Assembly: GCA_036172665.1 (NCBI GenBank)
Contig: JAYKNF010000014.1
Coordinates: 2,035,001 to 2,099,000 of the forward strand
Reading direction: 5' to 3'
Source of the DNA: Prosopocoilus inquinatus
Lineage: Eukaryota; Arthropoda; Insecta; Coleoptera; Lucanidae
Length of the DNA: 64,000 nucleotides
Part shown: positions 49,901 through 64,000 of the stretch, piece after piece
Layout of the letters: the number at the start of each line of letters is the position of its first letter
How positions within the stretch are numbered: position 1 is the stretch's first letter
Program-made: the position numbers and the translations under genes
Notes under the pieces: model-generated
Told to the model about the DNA's origin: nothing
Seen by the model: the letters and a program-made list of their open reading frames with translations, nothing else
The model's database searches: none

Positions 49901-52900
49901 CACGTATTAGCGTTGTTCCTGTGCTGTATCTAATCGATACTTACTTATCTATCATGTTATTTGACGTTTCGATGGACTCCAGTAACTCTGATGTGAGATA
50001 CGAAGTTTTCGGACGCAGCAGAAGCTGGAAATACTTTTGAACGATACACCACCTATTAGCGTTGTTCCTGTGATGTATCTAAACGATCCTTACTCATCTA
50101 TCATGTTATTTGACGTTTGGATGGACTCCAGTAACTAGGATGAGAGATACAAAGATTTCGGACGCAGCAGAAGCTGGAAATAGTTTTGAACGAAGCAACA
50201 CGTATTAGCGTTGTTCCTGTGATGTATCTAATCGATCCTTACTCATCTATCATGTTATTTGACGTTTGGATGGACTCCAGTAACTCTGATGTGAGATACA
50301 AAGTTTTTGGACGCAGCAGGAGCTGGAAATAGTTTTAAACGAAACAACACGTATTAGCGTTATTCCTGTGCTGTATCTAATCGATCCTTACTTATCTATC
50401 ATGTTATTTGACGTTTGGATTAACTCCAGTAACTCTGATGTGAGATACGACGTTTTCGGACGCAGCAGAAGCTGGAAATAGTTTTAAACGAAACAACACG
50501 TATTAGCGTTGTTCCTGTGATGTATCTAATCGATCCTTACACATCTATCATGTTATTTGACGTTTGGGTGGACTCCAGTAACTCTGATGAGAGATACAAA
50601 GATTTCGGACGCAGCAGAAGCTGGAAATACTTTTGAACGATACACCACCTATTAGCGTTGTTCCTGTTATGTATCTAAACGATCCTTACATATCTAACAT
50701 GTTATTTGACGTTTGGATGGACTCCAGTGTGTCTGATGTGAGATACAAAGTTTTGGGACGCAGCAGGAGCTGGAAATAGTTTTAAACGAAACAACACGTA
50801 TTGGCGTTGTTCCTGTGCTGTATCTAATCGATCCTTACTTATCTATCATGTTATTTGACGTTTGGATGGACTCCAGTAACCCTGACGTGAGATACGAAGT
50901 TCTCGGACGCAGCAGAAGCTGGAAATAGTTTTAAACGAAGCAACAGGCATTAGCGTTGTTCCTGTGATGTATCTAATCGATCCTTACTCATCTATCATGT
51001 TATTTGACGTTTCGATGGACTCCAGTAACTCTGATGTGAGATACGACGTTTCCGGACGCAGCAGAAGCTGGAAATAGTATTAAACGAAACAACACGTATT
51101 AGCGTTGTTCCTGTGATGTATCTAATCGATCCTTACTCATCTATCATGTTATTTGACGTTTGGATGGACTCCAGTAACTAGGATGAGAGATACAAAGATT
51201 TCGGACGCAGCAGAAGCTGGAAATAGTTTTGAACGAAACAACACCTATTAGCGTTGTTCCTGTGATGTATCTAAACGATCCTTACTTATCTAACATGTTA
51301 TTTAACGTTTGGATACACTCCAGTAAGTCTGATGTGAGATACAAAGTTTTTGGACACAGCTGGAGCTGGAAATAGTTTTAAACGAAACAACACGTATTAG
51401 CGTTGTCCCTGTGCTGTATCTAATCGATCCTTACTTATCTATCATGTTATTTGACGTTTGGATGGACTCCAGTAACTCTGATGTGAGATACGACGTTTTC
51501 GGACGCAGCAGGAGCTGGAAATAGTTTTAAACGAAACAACACGTATTAGCGTTGTTCCTGTGATGTATCTAATCGATCCTTACTTAGCTACTATGTTATT
51601 TGACGTTTCGATGGACTCCAGTAACTCTAATGTGAGATATGAAATTTTCAGACGCAGCAGCAGCTGGAAATAGTTTGAAACGAAACAACACATATTAGCG
51701 TTGTTCCTGTGATGTATCTAATCGATCCTTACTCATCTATCATGTTATTTGACGTTTGGACGGACTCCAGTAACTCTGATGGGAGATACAAAGTTCTCGG
51801 ACGCAGTAGAAGCTGGAAATAGTTTTGAACGAAACAACACGTATTAGCGTTGTTCCTGTGATGTATCTAAACGATCCTTACTTATCTAACATGTTATTTG
51901 ACGTTTGGATGGACTCCAGTAAGTCTGATGTGAGATACAAAGTTTTTGGACACAGCAGGAGCTGGAAATAGTTTTAAACGAAACAACACGTATTAGCGTT
52001 GTTCCTGTGCTGTATCTAATCGATACTTACTTATCTATCATGTTATTTGACGTTTCGATGGACTCCAGTAACTCTGATGTGAGATACGAAGTTTTCGGAC
52101 GCAGCAGAAGCTGGAAATAGTTTTAAACGAAACAACACGTATTAGCGTTGTTCCTGTGATGTATCTAATCGATCCTTACTCATCTATCATGTTATTTGAC
52201 GTTTGGATGGACTCCAGTAACTCTGATGTGAGATACAAAGTTTTTGGACGCAGCAGGAGCTGGAAATAGTTTTAAACGAAACAACACGTATTAGCGTTGT
52301 TCCTGTGCTGTATCTAATCGATCCTTACTTATCTATCATGTTATTTGACGTTTGGATTAACTCCAGTAACTCTGATGTGAGATACGACGTTTTCGGACGC
52401 AGCAGAAGCTGGAAATAGTTTTAAACGAAACAACACGTATTAGCGTTGTTCCTGTGATGTATCTAATCGATCCTTACTCATCTATCATGTTATTTGACGT
52501 TTGGGTGGACTCCAGTAACTCTGATGAGAGATACAAAGATTTCGGACGCAGCAGTAGCTGGAAATACTTTTGAACGATACACCACCTATTAGCGTTGTTC
52601 CTGTGATGTATCTAAACGATCCTTACTTATCTAATATGTTATTTGACGTTTGGATGGACTCCAGTGTGTCTGATGTGAGATACAAAGTTTTGGGACGCAG
52701 CAGGAGCTGGAAATAGTTTTAAACGAAACAACACGTTTAAGCGTTGTTCCTGTGCTGTATCTAATAGATCCTTACTTATCTATCATGTTATTTGACGTTT
52801 CGATGGGCTCCAGTAACTCTGATGTGAGATACGACGTTTTCGGACGCAGCAGAAGCTGGAAATAGTTTTAAACGAAACAACACGCATTAGCGATGTTCCT

Positions 52901-55900
52901 GTGATGTATCTAATCGATCCTTACTTATCTATCATGTTATTTGACGTTTCGATGGGCTCCAGTAACTCTGATGTGAGATTCGACGTTTTCGGACGCAGCA
53001 GAAGCTGGAAATAGTTTTGAACGAAACAACACGCATTAGCGTTGTTCCTGTGCTGTATCTAATCGATCCTTACTTATCTATCATGTTATTTGACATTTCG
53101 ATGGACTCCAGTAACTCTGATGTGAGATACGACGTTTTCGGACGCAGCAGCAGCTGGAAATAGTTTTAAACGAAACAACACATATTAGCGTTGTTCCTGT
53201 AATGTATCTAATCGATCCTTACTCATCTATCATGTTATTTGACGTTTGGATGGACTCCAGTAACTAGGATGAGAGATACAAAGATTTCGGACGCAGCAGA
53301 AGCTGGAAATAGTTTTGAACGAAACAACACCTATTAGCGTTGTTCCTGTGATGTATCTAAACGATCCTTCCTTATCTAACATGTTATTTAACGTTTGGAT
53401 ACACTCCAGTAAGTCTGATGTGAGATACAAAGTTTTTGGACGCAGCAGGAGCTGGAAATAGTTTTAAACGAAACAACACGTATTAGCGTTGTTCCTGTGA
53501 TGTATCTAAACGATCCTTACTTATCTAACATGTTATTTGACGTTTGGATGGACTCCAGTGTGTCTGATGTGAGATACAAAGTTTTGGGACGCAGCAGGAG
53601 CTGGAAATAGTTTTAAACGAAACAACACATATTAGCGTTGTTCCTGTAATGTATCTAATCGATCCTTACTCATCTATCATGTTATTTGACGTTTGGACAG
53701 ACTCCAGTAACTCTGATGTGAGATACAAAGTTATCGGACGCAGCAGAAGCTGGAAATAGTTTTGAACGAAACAACACGTATTAGCGTTGTTCCTGTGATG
53801 TATCTAAACGATCCTTAATTATCTAACATGTTATTTGACGTTTGGATGGACTCCAGTATGTCTGATGTGAGATACAAAGTTTTTGGACGCAGCAGGAGCT
53901 GGAAATAGTTTTAAACGAAACAACACGTATTAGCGTTGTTCCTGTGCTGTATCTAATCGATACTTACTTATCTATCATGTTATTTGACGTTTCGATGGAC
54001 TCCAGTAACTCTGATGTGAGATACGAAGTTTTCGGACGCAGCAGAAGCTGGAAATAGTTTTAAACGAAACAACACGTATTAGCGTTGTTCCTGTGATGTA
54101 TCTAATCGATCCTTACTCATCTATCATGTTATTTGACGTTTGGATGGACTCCAGTAACTCTGATGTGAGATACAAAGTTTTTGGACGCAGCAGGAGCTGG
54201 AAATAGTTTTAAACGAAACAACACGTATTAGCGTTGTTCCTGTGCTGTATCTAATCGATCCTTACTTATCTATCATGTTATTTGACGTTTGGATTAACTC
54301 CAGTAACTCTGATGTGAGATACGACGTTTTCGGACGCAGCAGAAGCTGGAAATAGTTTTAAACGAAACAACACGTATTAGCGTTGTTCCTGTGATGTATC
54401 TAATCGATCCTTACTCATCTATCATGTTATTTGACGTTTGGGTGGACTCCAGTAACTCTGATGAGAGATACAAAGATTTCGGACGCAGCAGAAGCTGGAA
54501 ATAGTTTTGAACGAAACAACACCTATTAGCGTTGTTCCTGTGATGTATCTAAACGATCCTTACTTATCTAACATGTTATTTAACGTTTGGATACACTCCA
54601 GTAAGTCTGATGTGAGATACAAAGTTTTGGGACGCAGCAGGAGCTGGAAATAGTTTTAAACGAAACAACACGTATTAGCGTTGTTCCTGTGCTGTATCTA
54701 ATCGATCCTTACTTATCTATCATGTTATTTGACGTTTCGATGGGCTCCAGTAACTCTGATGTGAGATACGACGTTTTCGGACGCAGCAGAAGCTGGAAAT
54801 AGTTTTAAACGAAACAACACGTTTAAGCGTTGTTCCTGTGCTGTATCTAATAGATCCTTACTTATCTATCATGTTATTTGACGTTTCGATGGGCTCCAGT
54901 AACTCTGATGTGAGATACGACGTTTTCGGACGCAGCAGAAGCTGGAAATAGTTTTAAACGAAACAACACGCATTAGCGATGTTCCTGTGATGTATCTAAT
55001 CGATCCTTACTTATCTATCATGTTATTTGACGTTTCGATGGGCTCCAGTAACTCTGATGTGAGATTCGACGTTTTCGGACGCAGCAGAAGCTGGAAATAG
55101 TTTTAAACGAAACAACACGTTTAAGCGTTGTTCCTGTGCTGTATCTAATCGATCCTTACTTATCTATCATGTTATTTGACGTTTCGATGGGCTCCAGTTA
55201 CTCTGATGTGAGATTCGACGTTTTCGGACGCAGCAGAAGCTGGAAATAGTTTTGAACGAAACAACACGCATTAGCGTTGTTCCTGTGCTGTATCTAATCG
55301 ATCCTTACTTATCTATCATGTTATTTGACATTTCGATGGACTCCAGTAACTCTGATGTGAGATACGACGTTTTCGGACGCAGCAGAAGCTGGAAATAGTT
55401 TTAAACGAAACAACACGTATTAGCGTTGTTCCTGTGATGTATCTAATCGATCCTTACTCATCTATCATGTTATTTGACGTTTGGGTGGACTCCAGTGAGT
55501 CTGATGTGAGATACAAAGTTTTGGGACGCAGCAGGAGCTGGAAATAGTTTTAAACGAAACAACAAGCATTAGCGTTGTTCCTGTGATGTATCTAATCGAT
55601 CCTTACTCATCTATCATGTTATTTGACGTTTCGATGGACTCCAGTAACTCTGATGTGAGATACGACGTTTCCGGACGCAGCAGAAGCTGGAAATAGTATT
55701 AAACGAAACAACACGTATTAGCGTTGTTCCTGTGATGTATCTAATCGATCCTTACTCATCTATCATGTTATTTGACGTTTGGATGGACTCCAGTAACTAG
55801 GATGAGAGATACAAAGATTTCGGACGCAGCAGAAGCTGGAAATAGTTTTGAACGAAACAACACCTATTAGCGTTGTTCCTGTGATGTATCTAAACGATCC

Positions 55901-58900
55901 TTACTTATCTAACATGTTATTTAACGTTTGGATACACTCCAGTAAGTCTGATGTGAGATACAAAGTTTTTGGACGCAGCAGGAGCTGGAAATAGTTTTAA
56001 ACGAAACAACACGTATTAGCGTTGTTCCTGTGCTGTATCTAATCGATCCTTACTTATCTATCATGTTATTTGACGTTTGGATGGACTCCAGTAACCCTGA
56101 CGTGAGATACGAAGTTCTCGGACGCAGCAGAAGCTGGAAATAGTTTTAAACGAAACAACACGCATTAGCGTTGTTCCTGTGATGTATCTAATCGATCCTT
56201 ACTCATCTATCATGTTATTTGGCGTTACGATGGACTCCAGTAACTTAGATGTGAGATACGAAGTTCTCGGACGCAGCTGAAGCTAGAAATAGTTTTAAAC
56301 GAAACAACACGTATTAGCGTTGTTCCTGTGCTGTATCTAATCGATCCTTACTTATCTATCATGTTATTTGGCGTTTCGATGGACTCCAGTAGCTCTGATG
56401 TGAGATACGAAGTTTTCGGACGCAGCAGAAGCTGGAAATAATTTTAAACGAAACAACACGCATTAGCGTTGTTCCTGTGATGTATCTAATCGATCCTTAC
56501 TTAGCTACTATGTTATTTGACGTTTCGATGGACTCCAGTAACTCTAATGTGAGATACGACGTTTTCGGACGCAGCAGAAGCTGGAAATAGTTTTAAACGA
56601 AACAACACGTATTAGCGTTGTTCCTGTGATGTATATAATCGATCCTTACTCATCTATCATGTTATTTGACGTTTGGATGGACTCCAGTAACTCTGATGAG
56701 AAATACAAAGATTTCGGAAGCAGCAGAAGCTGGAAATAGTTTTGAACGAAACACCACCTATTAGCGTTGTTCCTGTGATGTATCTAAACGATCCTTACTT
56801 ATCTAACATGTTATTTAACGTTTGGATACACTCCAGTAAGTCTGATGTGAGATACAAAGTTTTTGGACGCAGCAGGAGCTGGAAATAGTTTTAAACGAAA
56901 CAACACGTATTAGCGTTGTTCCTGTGCTGTATCTAATCGATCCTTACTTATCTATCATGTTATTTGACGTTTGGATGGACTCCAGTAACCCTGACTTGAG
57001 ATACGAAGTTCTCGGACGCAGCCGAAGCTGGAAATAGTTTTAAACGAAACAACACGTATTAGCGTTGTTCCTGTGCTGTATCTAATCGATCCTTACTTAT
57101 CTATTATGTTATTTGACGTTTCGATGGGCTCCAGTAACTCTGATGTGAGATACGACGTTTTCGGACGCAGCAGAAGCTGGAAATAGTTTTAAACGAAACA
57201 ACACGTTTAAGCGTTGTTCCTGTGCTGTATCTAATAGATCCTTACTTATCTATCATGTTATTTGACGTTTCGATGGGCTCCAGTAACTCTGATGTGAGAT
57301 ACGACGTTTTTGGACGCAGCAGAAGCTGGAAATAGTTTTAAACGAAACAACACGCATTAGCGATGTTCCTGTGATGTATCTAATCGATCCTTACTTATCT
57401 ATCATGTTATTTGAGGTTTCGATGGGCTCCAGTAACTCTGATGTGAGATTCGACGTTTTCGGACGCAGCAGAAGCTGGAAATAGTTTTGAACGAAACAAC
57501 ACGCATTAGCGTTGTTCCTGTGCTGTATCTAATCGATCCTTACTTATCTATCATGTTATTTGACATTTCGATGGACTCCAGTAACTCTGATGTGAGATAT
57601 GACGTTTTCGGACGCAGCAGCAGCTGGAAATAGTTTTAAACGAAACAACACATATTAGCGTTGTTCCTGTAATGTATCTAATCGATCCTTACTCATCTAT
57701 CATGTTATTTGACGTTTGGATGGACTCCAGTAACTAGGATGAGAGATACAAAGATTTCGGACGCAGCAGAAGCTGGAAATAGTTTTGAACGAAACAACAC
57801 CTATTAGCGTTGTTCCTGTGATGTATCTAAACGATCCTTCCTTATCTAACATGTTATTTAACGTTTGGATACACTCCAGTAAGTCTGATGTGAGATACAA
57901 AGTTTTTGGACGCAGCAGGAGCTGGAAATAGTTTTAAACGAAACAACACGTATTAGCGTTGTTCCTGTGATGTATCTAAACGATCCTTACTTATCTAACA
58001 TGTTATTTGACGTTTGGATGGACTCCAGAGTGTCTGATGTGAGATACAAAGTTTTGGGACGCAGCCGGAGCTGGAAATAGTTTTAAACGAAACAACACAT
58101 ATTAGCGTTGTTCCTGTAATGTATCTAATCGATCCTTACTCATCTATCATGTTATTTGACGTTTGGACAGACTCCAGTAACTCTGATGTGAGATACAAAG
58201 TTATCGGACGCAGCAGAAGCTGGAAATAGTTTTAAACGAAACAACACGTATTAGCGTTGTTCCTGTGCTGTATCTAATCGATACTTACTTATCTATCATG
58301 TTATTTGACGTTTGGATGGACTCCAGTAACTCTGATGTGAGATACAAAGTTTTTGGACGCAGCAGGAGCTGGAAATAGTTTTAAACGAAACAACACGTAT
58401 TAGCGTTGTTCCTGTGATGTATCTAAACGATCCTTACTTATCTAACATGTTATTTGACGTTTGGATGGACTCCAGTAAGTCTGATGTGAGATACAAAGTT
58501 TTTGGACGCAGCAGGAGCTGGAAATAATTTTAAACGAAACAACACGTATTAGCGTTGTTCCTGTGCTGTATCTAATCGATACTTACCTATCTATCATGTT
58601 ATTTGACGTTTCGATGGACTCCAGTAACTCTGATGTGAGATACGAAGTTTTCGGACGCAGCAGAAGCTGGAAATAGTTTTAAACGAAACAACACGTATTA
58701 GCGTTGTTCCTGTGATGTATCTAATCGATCCTTACTCATCTATCATGTTATTTGACGTTTGGATGGACTCCAGTAACTCTGATGTGAGATACAAAGTTTT
58801 TGGACGCAGCAGGAGCTGGAAATAGTTTTAAACGAAACAACACGTATTAGCGTTGTTCCTGTGCTGTATCTAATCGATCCTTACTTATCTATCATGTTAT

Positions 58901-61900
58901 TTGACGTTTGGATGGACTCCAGTAACTCTGATGTGAGATACGACGTTTTCGGACGCAGCAGAAGCTGGAAATAGTTTTAAACGAAACAACACGTATTAGC
59001 GTTGTTCCTGTGATGTATCTAATCGATCCTTACTCATCTATCATGTTATTTGACGTTTGGATGGACTCCAGTAACTAGGATGAGAGATACAAAAATTTCG
59101 GACGCAGCAGAAGCTGGAAATAGTTTTGAACGAAACAACACCTATTAGCGTTGTTCCTGTGATGTATCTAAACGATCCTTACTTATCTAACATGTTATTT
59201 AACGTTTGGATACACTCCAGTAAGTCTGATGTGAGATACAAAGTTTTTGGACGCAGCTGGAGCTGGAAATAGTTTTAAACGAAACAACACGTATTAGCGT
59301 TGTCCCTGTGCTGTATCTAATCGATCCTTACTTATCTATCATGTTATTTGACGTTTGGATGGACTCCAGTAACTCTGATGTGAGATACGACGTTTTCGGA
59401 CGCAGCAGGAGCTGGAAATAGTTTTAAACGAAACAACACGTATTAGCGTTGTTCCTGTGATGTATCTAATCGATCCTTACTTAGCTACTATGTTATTTGA
59501 CGTTTCGATGGACTCCAGTAACTCTAATGTGAGATATGAAATTTTCAGACGCAGCAGCAGCTGGATATAGTTTGAAACGAAACAACACATATTAGCGTTG
59601 TTCCTGTGATGTATCTAATCGATCCTTACTCACCTATCATGTTATTTGACGTTTGGACGGACTCCAGTAACTCTGATGGGAGATACAAAGTTCTCGGACG
59701 CAGTAGAAGCTGGAAATAGTTTTGAACGAAACAACACCTATTAGCGTTGTTCCTGTGATGTATCTAAACGATCCTTACATATCTAACATGTTATTTGACG
59801 TTTGGATGGACTCCAGTAAGTCTGATGTGAGATACAAAGTTTTTGGACGCAGCAGGAGCTGGAAATAGTTTTAAACGAAACAACACGTATTAGCGTTGTT
59901 CCTGTGCTGTATCTAATCGATTATTACTTATCTATTATGTTATTTGACGTTTGGATGGACTCCAGTAACCCTGACGTGAGATACGAAGTTCTCGGACACA
60001 GCAGAAGCTGGAAATAGTTTTAGAATAGATGTTCCTGTGATGTATCTAATCGATCCTTACTTATCTATCATGTTATTTGACGTTTCGATGGGCTCCAGAA
60101 ACTCTGATGTGAGATTCGACGTTTTCGGACGCAGCAGAAGCTGGAAATAGTTTTAAACGAAACAACACTTTATAGCGTTGTTCCTGTGCTGTATCTAATC
60201 GATCCTTACTTATCTATCATGTTATTTGACGTTTCGATGGGCTCCAGTAACTCTGATGTGAGATACGACGTTTTCGGACGCAGCAGAAGCTGGAAATAGT
60301 TTTGAACGAAACAACACGCATTAGCGTTGTTCCTGTGATGTATCTAATCGATCCTTACTTAGCTACTATGTTATTTGACGTTTCGATGGACTCCAGTAAC
60401 TCTAATGTGAGATACGAAATTTTCGGACGCAGCAGAAGCTGGAAATAGTTTTAAACGAAACAACACGCATTAGCGTTGTTCCTGTGATGTATCTAATCGA
60501 TCCTTACTCATCTATCATGTTATTTGGCGTTTCGATGAACTCCAGTAACTTAGATGTGAGATACGAAGTTCTCGGACCCAGCTGAAGCTAGAAATAGTTT
60601 TAAACGAAACAACACGCATTAGCGTTGTTCCTGTGCTGTATCTAATCGATCCTTACTTATCTATCATGTTATTTGACATCTCGATGGACTCCAGTAACTC
60701 TGATGTGAGATACGACGTTTTCGGACGCAGCAGCAGCTGGAAATAGTTTTAAACGAAACAACACATATTAGCGTTGTTCCTGTAATGTATCTAATCGATC
60801 CTTACTCATCTATCATGTTATTTGACGTTTGGACAGACTCCAGTAACTCTGATGTGAGATACAAAGTTATCGGACGCAGCAGAAGCTGGAAATAGTTTTG
60901 AACGAAACAACACGTATTAGCGTTGTTCCTGTGATGTATCTAAACGATCCTTACTTATCTAACATGTTATTTGAAGTTTGGATGGACTCCAGTAAGTCTG
61001 ATGTGAGATACAAAGTTTTTGGACGCAGCAGGAGCTGGAAATAGTTTTAAACGAAACAACACGTATTAGCGTTGTTCCTGTGCTGTATCTAATCGATACT
61101 TACTTATCTATCATGTTATTTGACGTTTCGATGGACTCCAGTAACTCTGATGTGAGATACGAAGTTTTCGGACGCAGCAGAAGCTGGAAATAGTTTTAAA
61201 CGAAACAACACGTATTAGCGTTGTTCCTGTGATGTATCTAATCGATCCTTACTCATCTATTATGTTATTTGACGTTTGGATGGACTCCAGTAACTCTGAT
61301 GTGAGATACAAAGTTTTTGGACGCAGCAGGAGCTGGAAATAGTTTTAAACGAAACAACACGTATTAGCGTTGTTCCTGTGCTGTATCTAATCGATCCTTA
61401 CTTATCTATCATGTTATTTGACGTTTGGATTAACTCCAGTAACTCTGATGTGAGATACGACGTTTTCGGACGCAGCAGAAGCTGGAAATAGTTTTAAACG
61501 AAACAACACGTATTAGCGTTGTTCCTGTGATGTATCTAATCGATCCTTACTCATCTATCATGTTATTTGACGTTTGAGTGGACTCCAGTAACTCTGATGA
61601 GAGATACAAAGATTTCGGAAGCAGCAGAAGCTGGAAATACTTTTGAACGATACACCACATATTAGCGTTGTTCCTGTGATGTATCTAAAAGATCCTTACT
61701 TATCTAACATGTTATTTGACGTTTGGATGGACTCCAGTGTGTCTGATGTGAGATACAAAGTTTTGGGACGCAGCAGGAGCTGGAAATAGTTTTAAACGAA
61801 ACAACACGTATTAGCGTTGTTCCTGTGCTGTATCTAATCGATCCTTACTTATCTATCATGTTATTTGACGTTTGGATGGACTCCAGTAACCCTGACGTGA

Positions 61901-64000
61901 GATACGAAGTTCTCGGACGCAGCAGAAGCTGGAAATAGTTTTAAACGAAACAACACGCATTAGCGTTGTTCCTGTGATGTATCTAATCGATCCTTACTCA
62001 TCTATCATGTTATTTGGCGTTACGATGGACTCCAGTAACTTAGATGTGAGATACGAAGTTCTCGGACGCAGCTGAAGCTAGAAATAGTTTTAAACGAAAC
62101 AACATGCATTAGCGTTGTTCCTGTGATGTATCTAATCGATCCTTACTTATCTATCATGTTATTTGACGTTTGGATGGACTCCAGTAACCCTGACTTGAGA
62201 TACGAAGTTCTCGGACGCAGCCGAAGCTGGAAATAGTTTTAAACGAAACAACACGTATTAGCGTTGTTCCTGTGCTGTATCTAATCGATCCTTACTTATC
62301 TATCATGTTATTTGGCGTTTCGATGGACTCCAGTAGCTCTGATGTGAGATACGACGTTTTCGGACGCAGCAGAAGCTGGAAATAGTTTTAAACGAAACAA
62401 CACGCATTAGCGTTGTTCCTGTGATGTATCTAATCGATCCTTACTTAGCTACTATGTTATTTGACGTTTCGATGGACTCCAGTAACTCTAATGTGAGATA
62501 CGACGTTTTCGGACGCAGCAGAAGCTGGAAATAGTTTTAAACGAAACAACACGTATTAGCGTTGTTCCTGTGATGTATATAATCGATCCTTACTCATCTA
62601 TCATGTTATTTGACGTTTGGATGGACTCCAGTAACTCTGATGAGAAATACAAAGATTTCGGAAGCAGCAGAAGCTGGAAATAGTTTTGAACGAAACACCA
62701 CCTATTAGCGTTGTTCCTGTGATGTATCTAAACGATCCTTACTTATCTAACATGTTATCTGACGTTTGGATGGACTCCAGTAAGTCTGATGTGAGATACA
62801 AAGTTTTTGGACGCAGCAGGAGCTGGAAATAGTTTTAAACGAAACACCACGTATTAGCGTTGTTCCTGTGCTGTATCTAATCGATCCTTACTTATCTATC
62901 ATGTTATTTAACGTTTGGATACACTCCAGTAAGTCTGATGTGAGATACAAAGTTTTTGGACGCAGCAGGAGCTGGAAATAGTTTTAAACGAAACAACACG
63001 TATTAGCGTTGTTCCTGTGATGTATCTAAACGATCCTTACTTATCTAACATGTTATTTGACGTTTGGATGGACTCCAGTGTGTCTGATGTGAGATACAAA
63101 GATTTGGGACGCAGCAGGAGCTGGAAATAGTTTTAAACGAAACAACACATATTAGCGTTGTTCCTGTAATGTATCTAATCGATCCTTACTCATCTATCAT
63201 GTTATTTGAGGTTTGGACAGACTCCAGTAACTCTGATGTGAGATACAAAGTTATCGGACGCAGCAGAAGCTGGAAATAGTTTTGAACGAAACAACACGTA
63301 TTAGCGTTGTTCCTGTGATGTATCTAAACGATCCTTACTTATCTAACATGTTATTTGACGTTTGGATGGACTCCAGTAAGTCTGATGTGAGATACAAAGT
63401 TTTTGGACGCAGCTGGAGCTGGAAATAGTGTTAAACGAAACAACACGTATTAGCGTTGTTCCTGTGCTGTATCTAATCGATACTTACTTATCTATCATGT
63501 TATTTGACGTTTCGATGGACTCCAGTAACTCTGATGTGAGATACGAAGTTTTCGGACGTAGCAGAAGCTGGAAATAGTTTTAAACGAAACAACACGTATT
63601 AGCGTTGTTCCTGTGATGTATCTAATCGATCCTTACTCATCTATCATGTTATTTGACGTTTGGATGGACTCCATTAACTCTGATGTGAGATACAAAGTTT
63701 TTGGACGCAGCAGGAGCTGGAAATAGTTTTAAACGAAACAACACGTATTAGCGTTGTTCCTGTGCTGTATCTAATCGATCCTTACTTATCTATCATGTTA
63801 TTTGACGTTTGGATTAACTCCAGTAACTCTGATGTGAGATACGACGTTTTCGGACGCAGCAGAAGCTGGAAATAGTTTTAAACGAAACAACACGTATTAG
63901 CGTTGTTCCTGTGATGTATCTAATCGATCCTTACTCATCTATCATGTTATTTGACGTTTGAGTGGACTCCAGTAACTCTGATGAGAGATACAAATATTTC
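43934..64000 (-). repeat. 149-bp satellite, block A'2 (reverse), runs off the window
   Basis: About 135 reverse monomers. The landmark CATGTTATTT at 43993 and 63943 is 134 periods apart minus 16 bp. That 16 bp is explained by one scar near 60022. The block is the reverse complement of block A: the pairs 47267-47470/14406-14609 and 49787-49816/12060-12089 fit mirror sum 61876. The pairs 53230-53430/6360-6560, 57700-57900/1890-2090 and 55670-55679/4111-4120 fit mirror sum 59790. The difference, 2086, is the 14-monomer duplication present only in A. No gene is seen; the minus-strand open frames are monomer read-through. Confidence 0.95.
60022..60031. other. Deletion scar with filler inside the reverse array
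   Basis: Where monomers read GTTTTAAACGAAAC...TTAGCGATG, this place reads GTTTTAGAATAGATG. Twenty-one bases are replaced by five (GAATA), a net loss of 16. It is the only length change found across A'2. Confidence 0.85.

Overview
The window is eukaryotic repeat DNA with no host gene that I can support. About 57.4 kb of the 64 kb is a satellite with a 149-bp monomer, roughly 385 copies. The other 6.6 kb is four 5'-truncated copies of a Penelope-like retroelement (PLE). They are recognised by a reverse transcriptase with YVDD and LPFLD motifs joined to a C-terminal GIY-YIG endonuclease. PLEs of this type plus a long A+T-rich satellite suggest an animal genome, probably an invertebrate and perhaps an insect. 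The species cannot be read from the sequence. The setting is probably pericentromeric or other constitutive heterochromatin (inference).

Layout. 'Forward' means the monomer reads ...GATAGATGAGTAAGGATCGATTAG... on the + strand. Block A, 1-17495: forward. Block B, 17496-19537: reverse. PLE copy 1 (-) 19538-21194 and PLE copy 2 (+) 21195-22829 stand 5' end to 5' end. Block B', 22830-24871: forward. Block A'1, 24872-28145: reverse. Block C, 28146-38560: forward. A 39-bp non-satellite tail, 38561-38599. PLE copy 3 (-) 38600-40234 and PLE copy 4 (+) 40235-41891, again 5' to 5'. Block B'2, 41892-43933: forward. Block A'2, 43934-64000: reverse.

These pieces form nested inverted repeats. The PLE pair at 19538-22829 is the centre of a palindrome (mirror positions sum to 42367) whose near-identical part spans about 16242-26125. 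A copy of that PLE pair and its right flank lies exactly 19062 bp further on. In that copy the 22-bp central spacer is flipped while an arm-specific marker outside it is not. The outer blocks A and A'2 are also reverse complements of each other over most of the window. Their mirror sum changes only by whole monomers (61876, 59790, 59641).

The satellite is almost free of length change. Sampled positions keep the 149-bp phase through all 117 monomers of A. In C the net length change is exactly explained by five visible small deletions, and in A'2 by a single scar. Large higher-order duplications (14-, 10-, 7- and 5-monomer blocks) record repeated unequal exchange.

Nothing here looks like an active gene system. 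Three PLE copies keep the reading frame from the RT fingers to the end but lack the N-terminal part of the protein. The fourth has a stop codon and a second catalytic-region change. The most unusual signal is the palindrome architecture, especially the flipped spacer. The main caution is that long inverted repeats in satellites are also a classic place for assembly or read-chimera errors.
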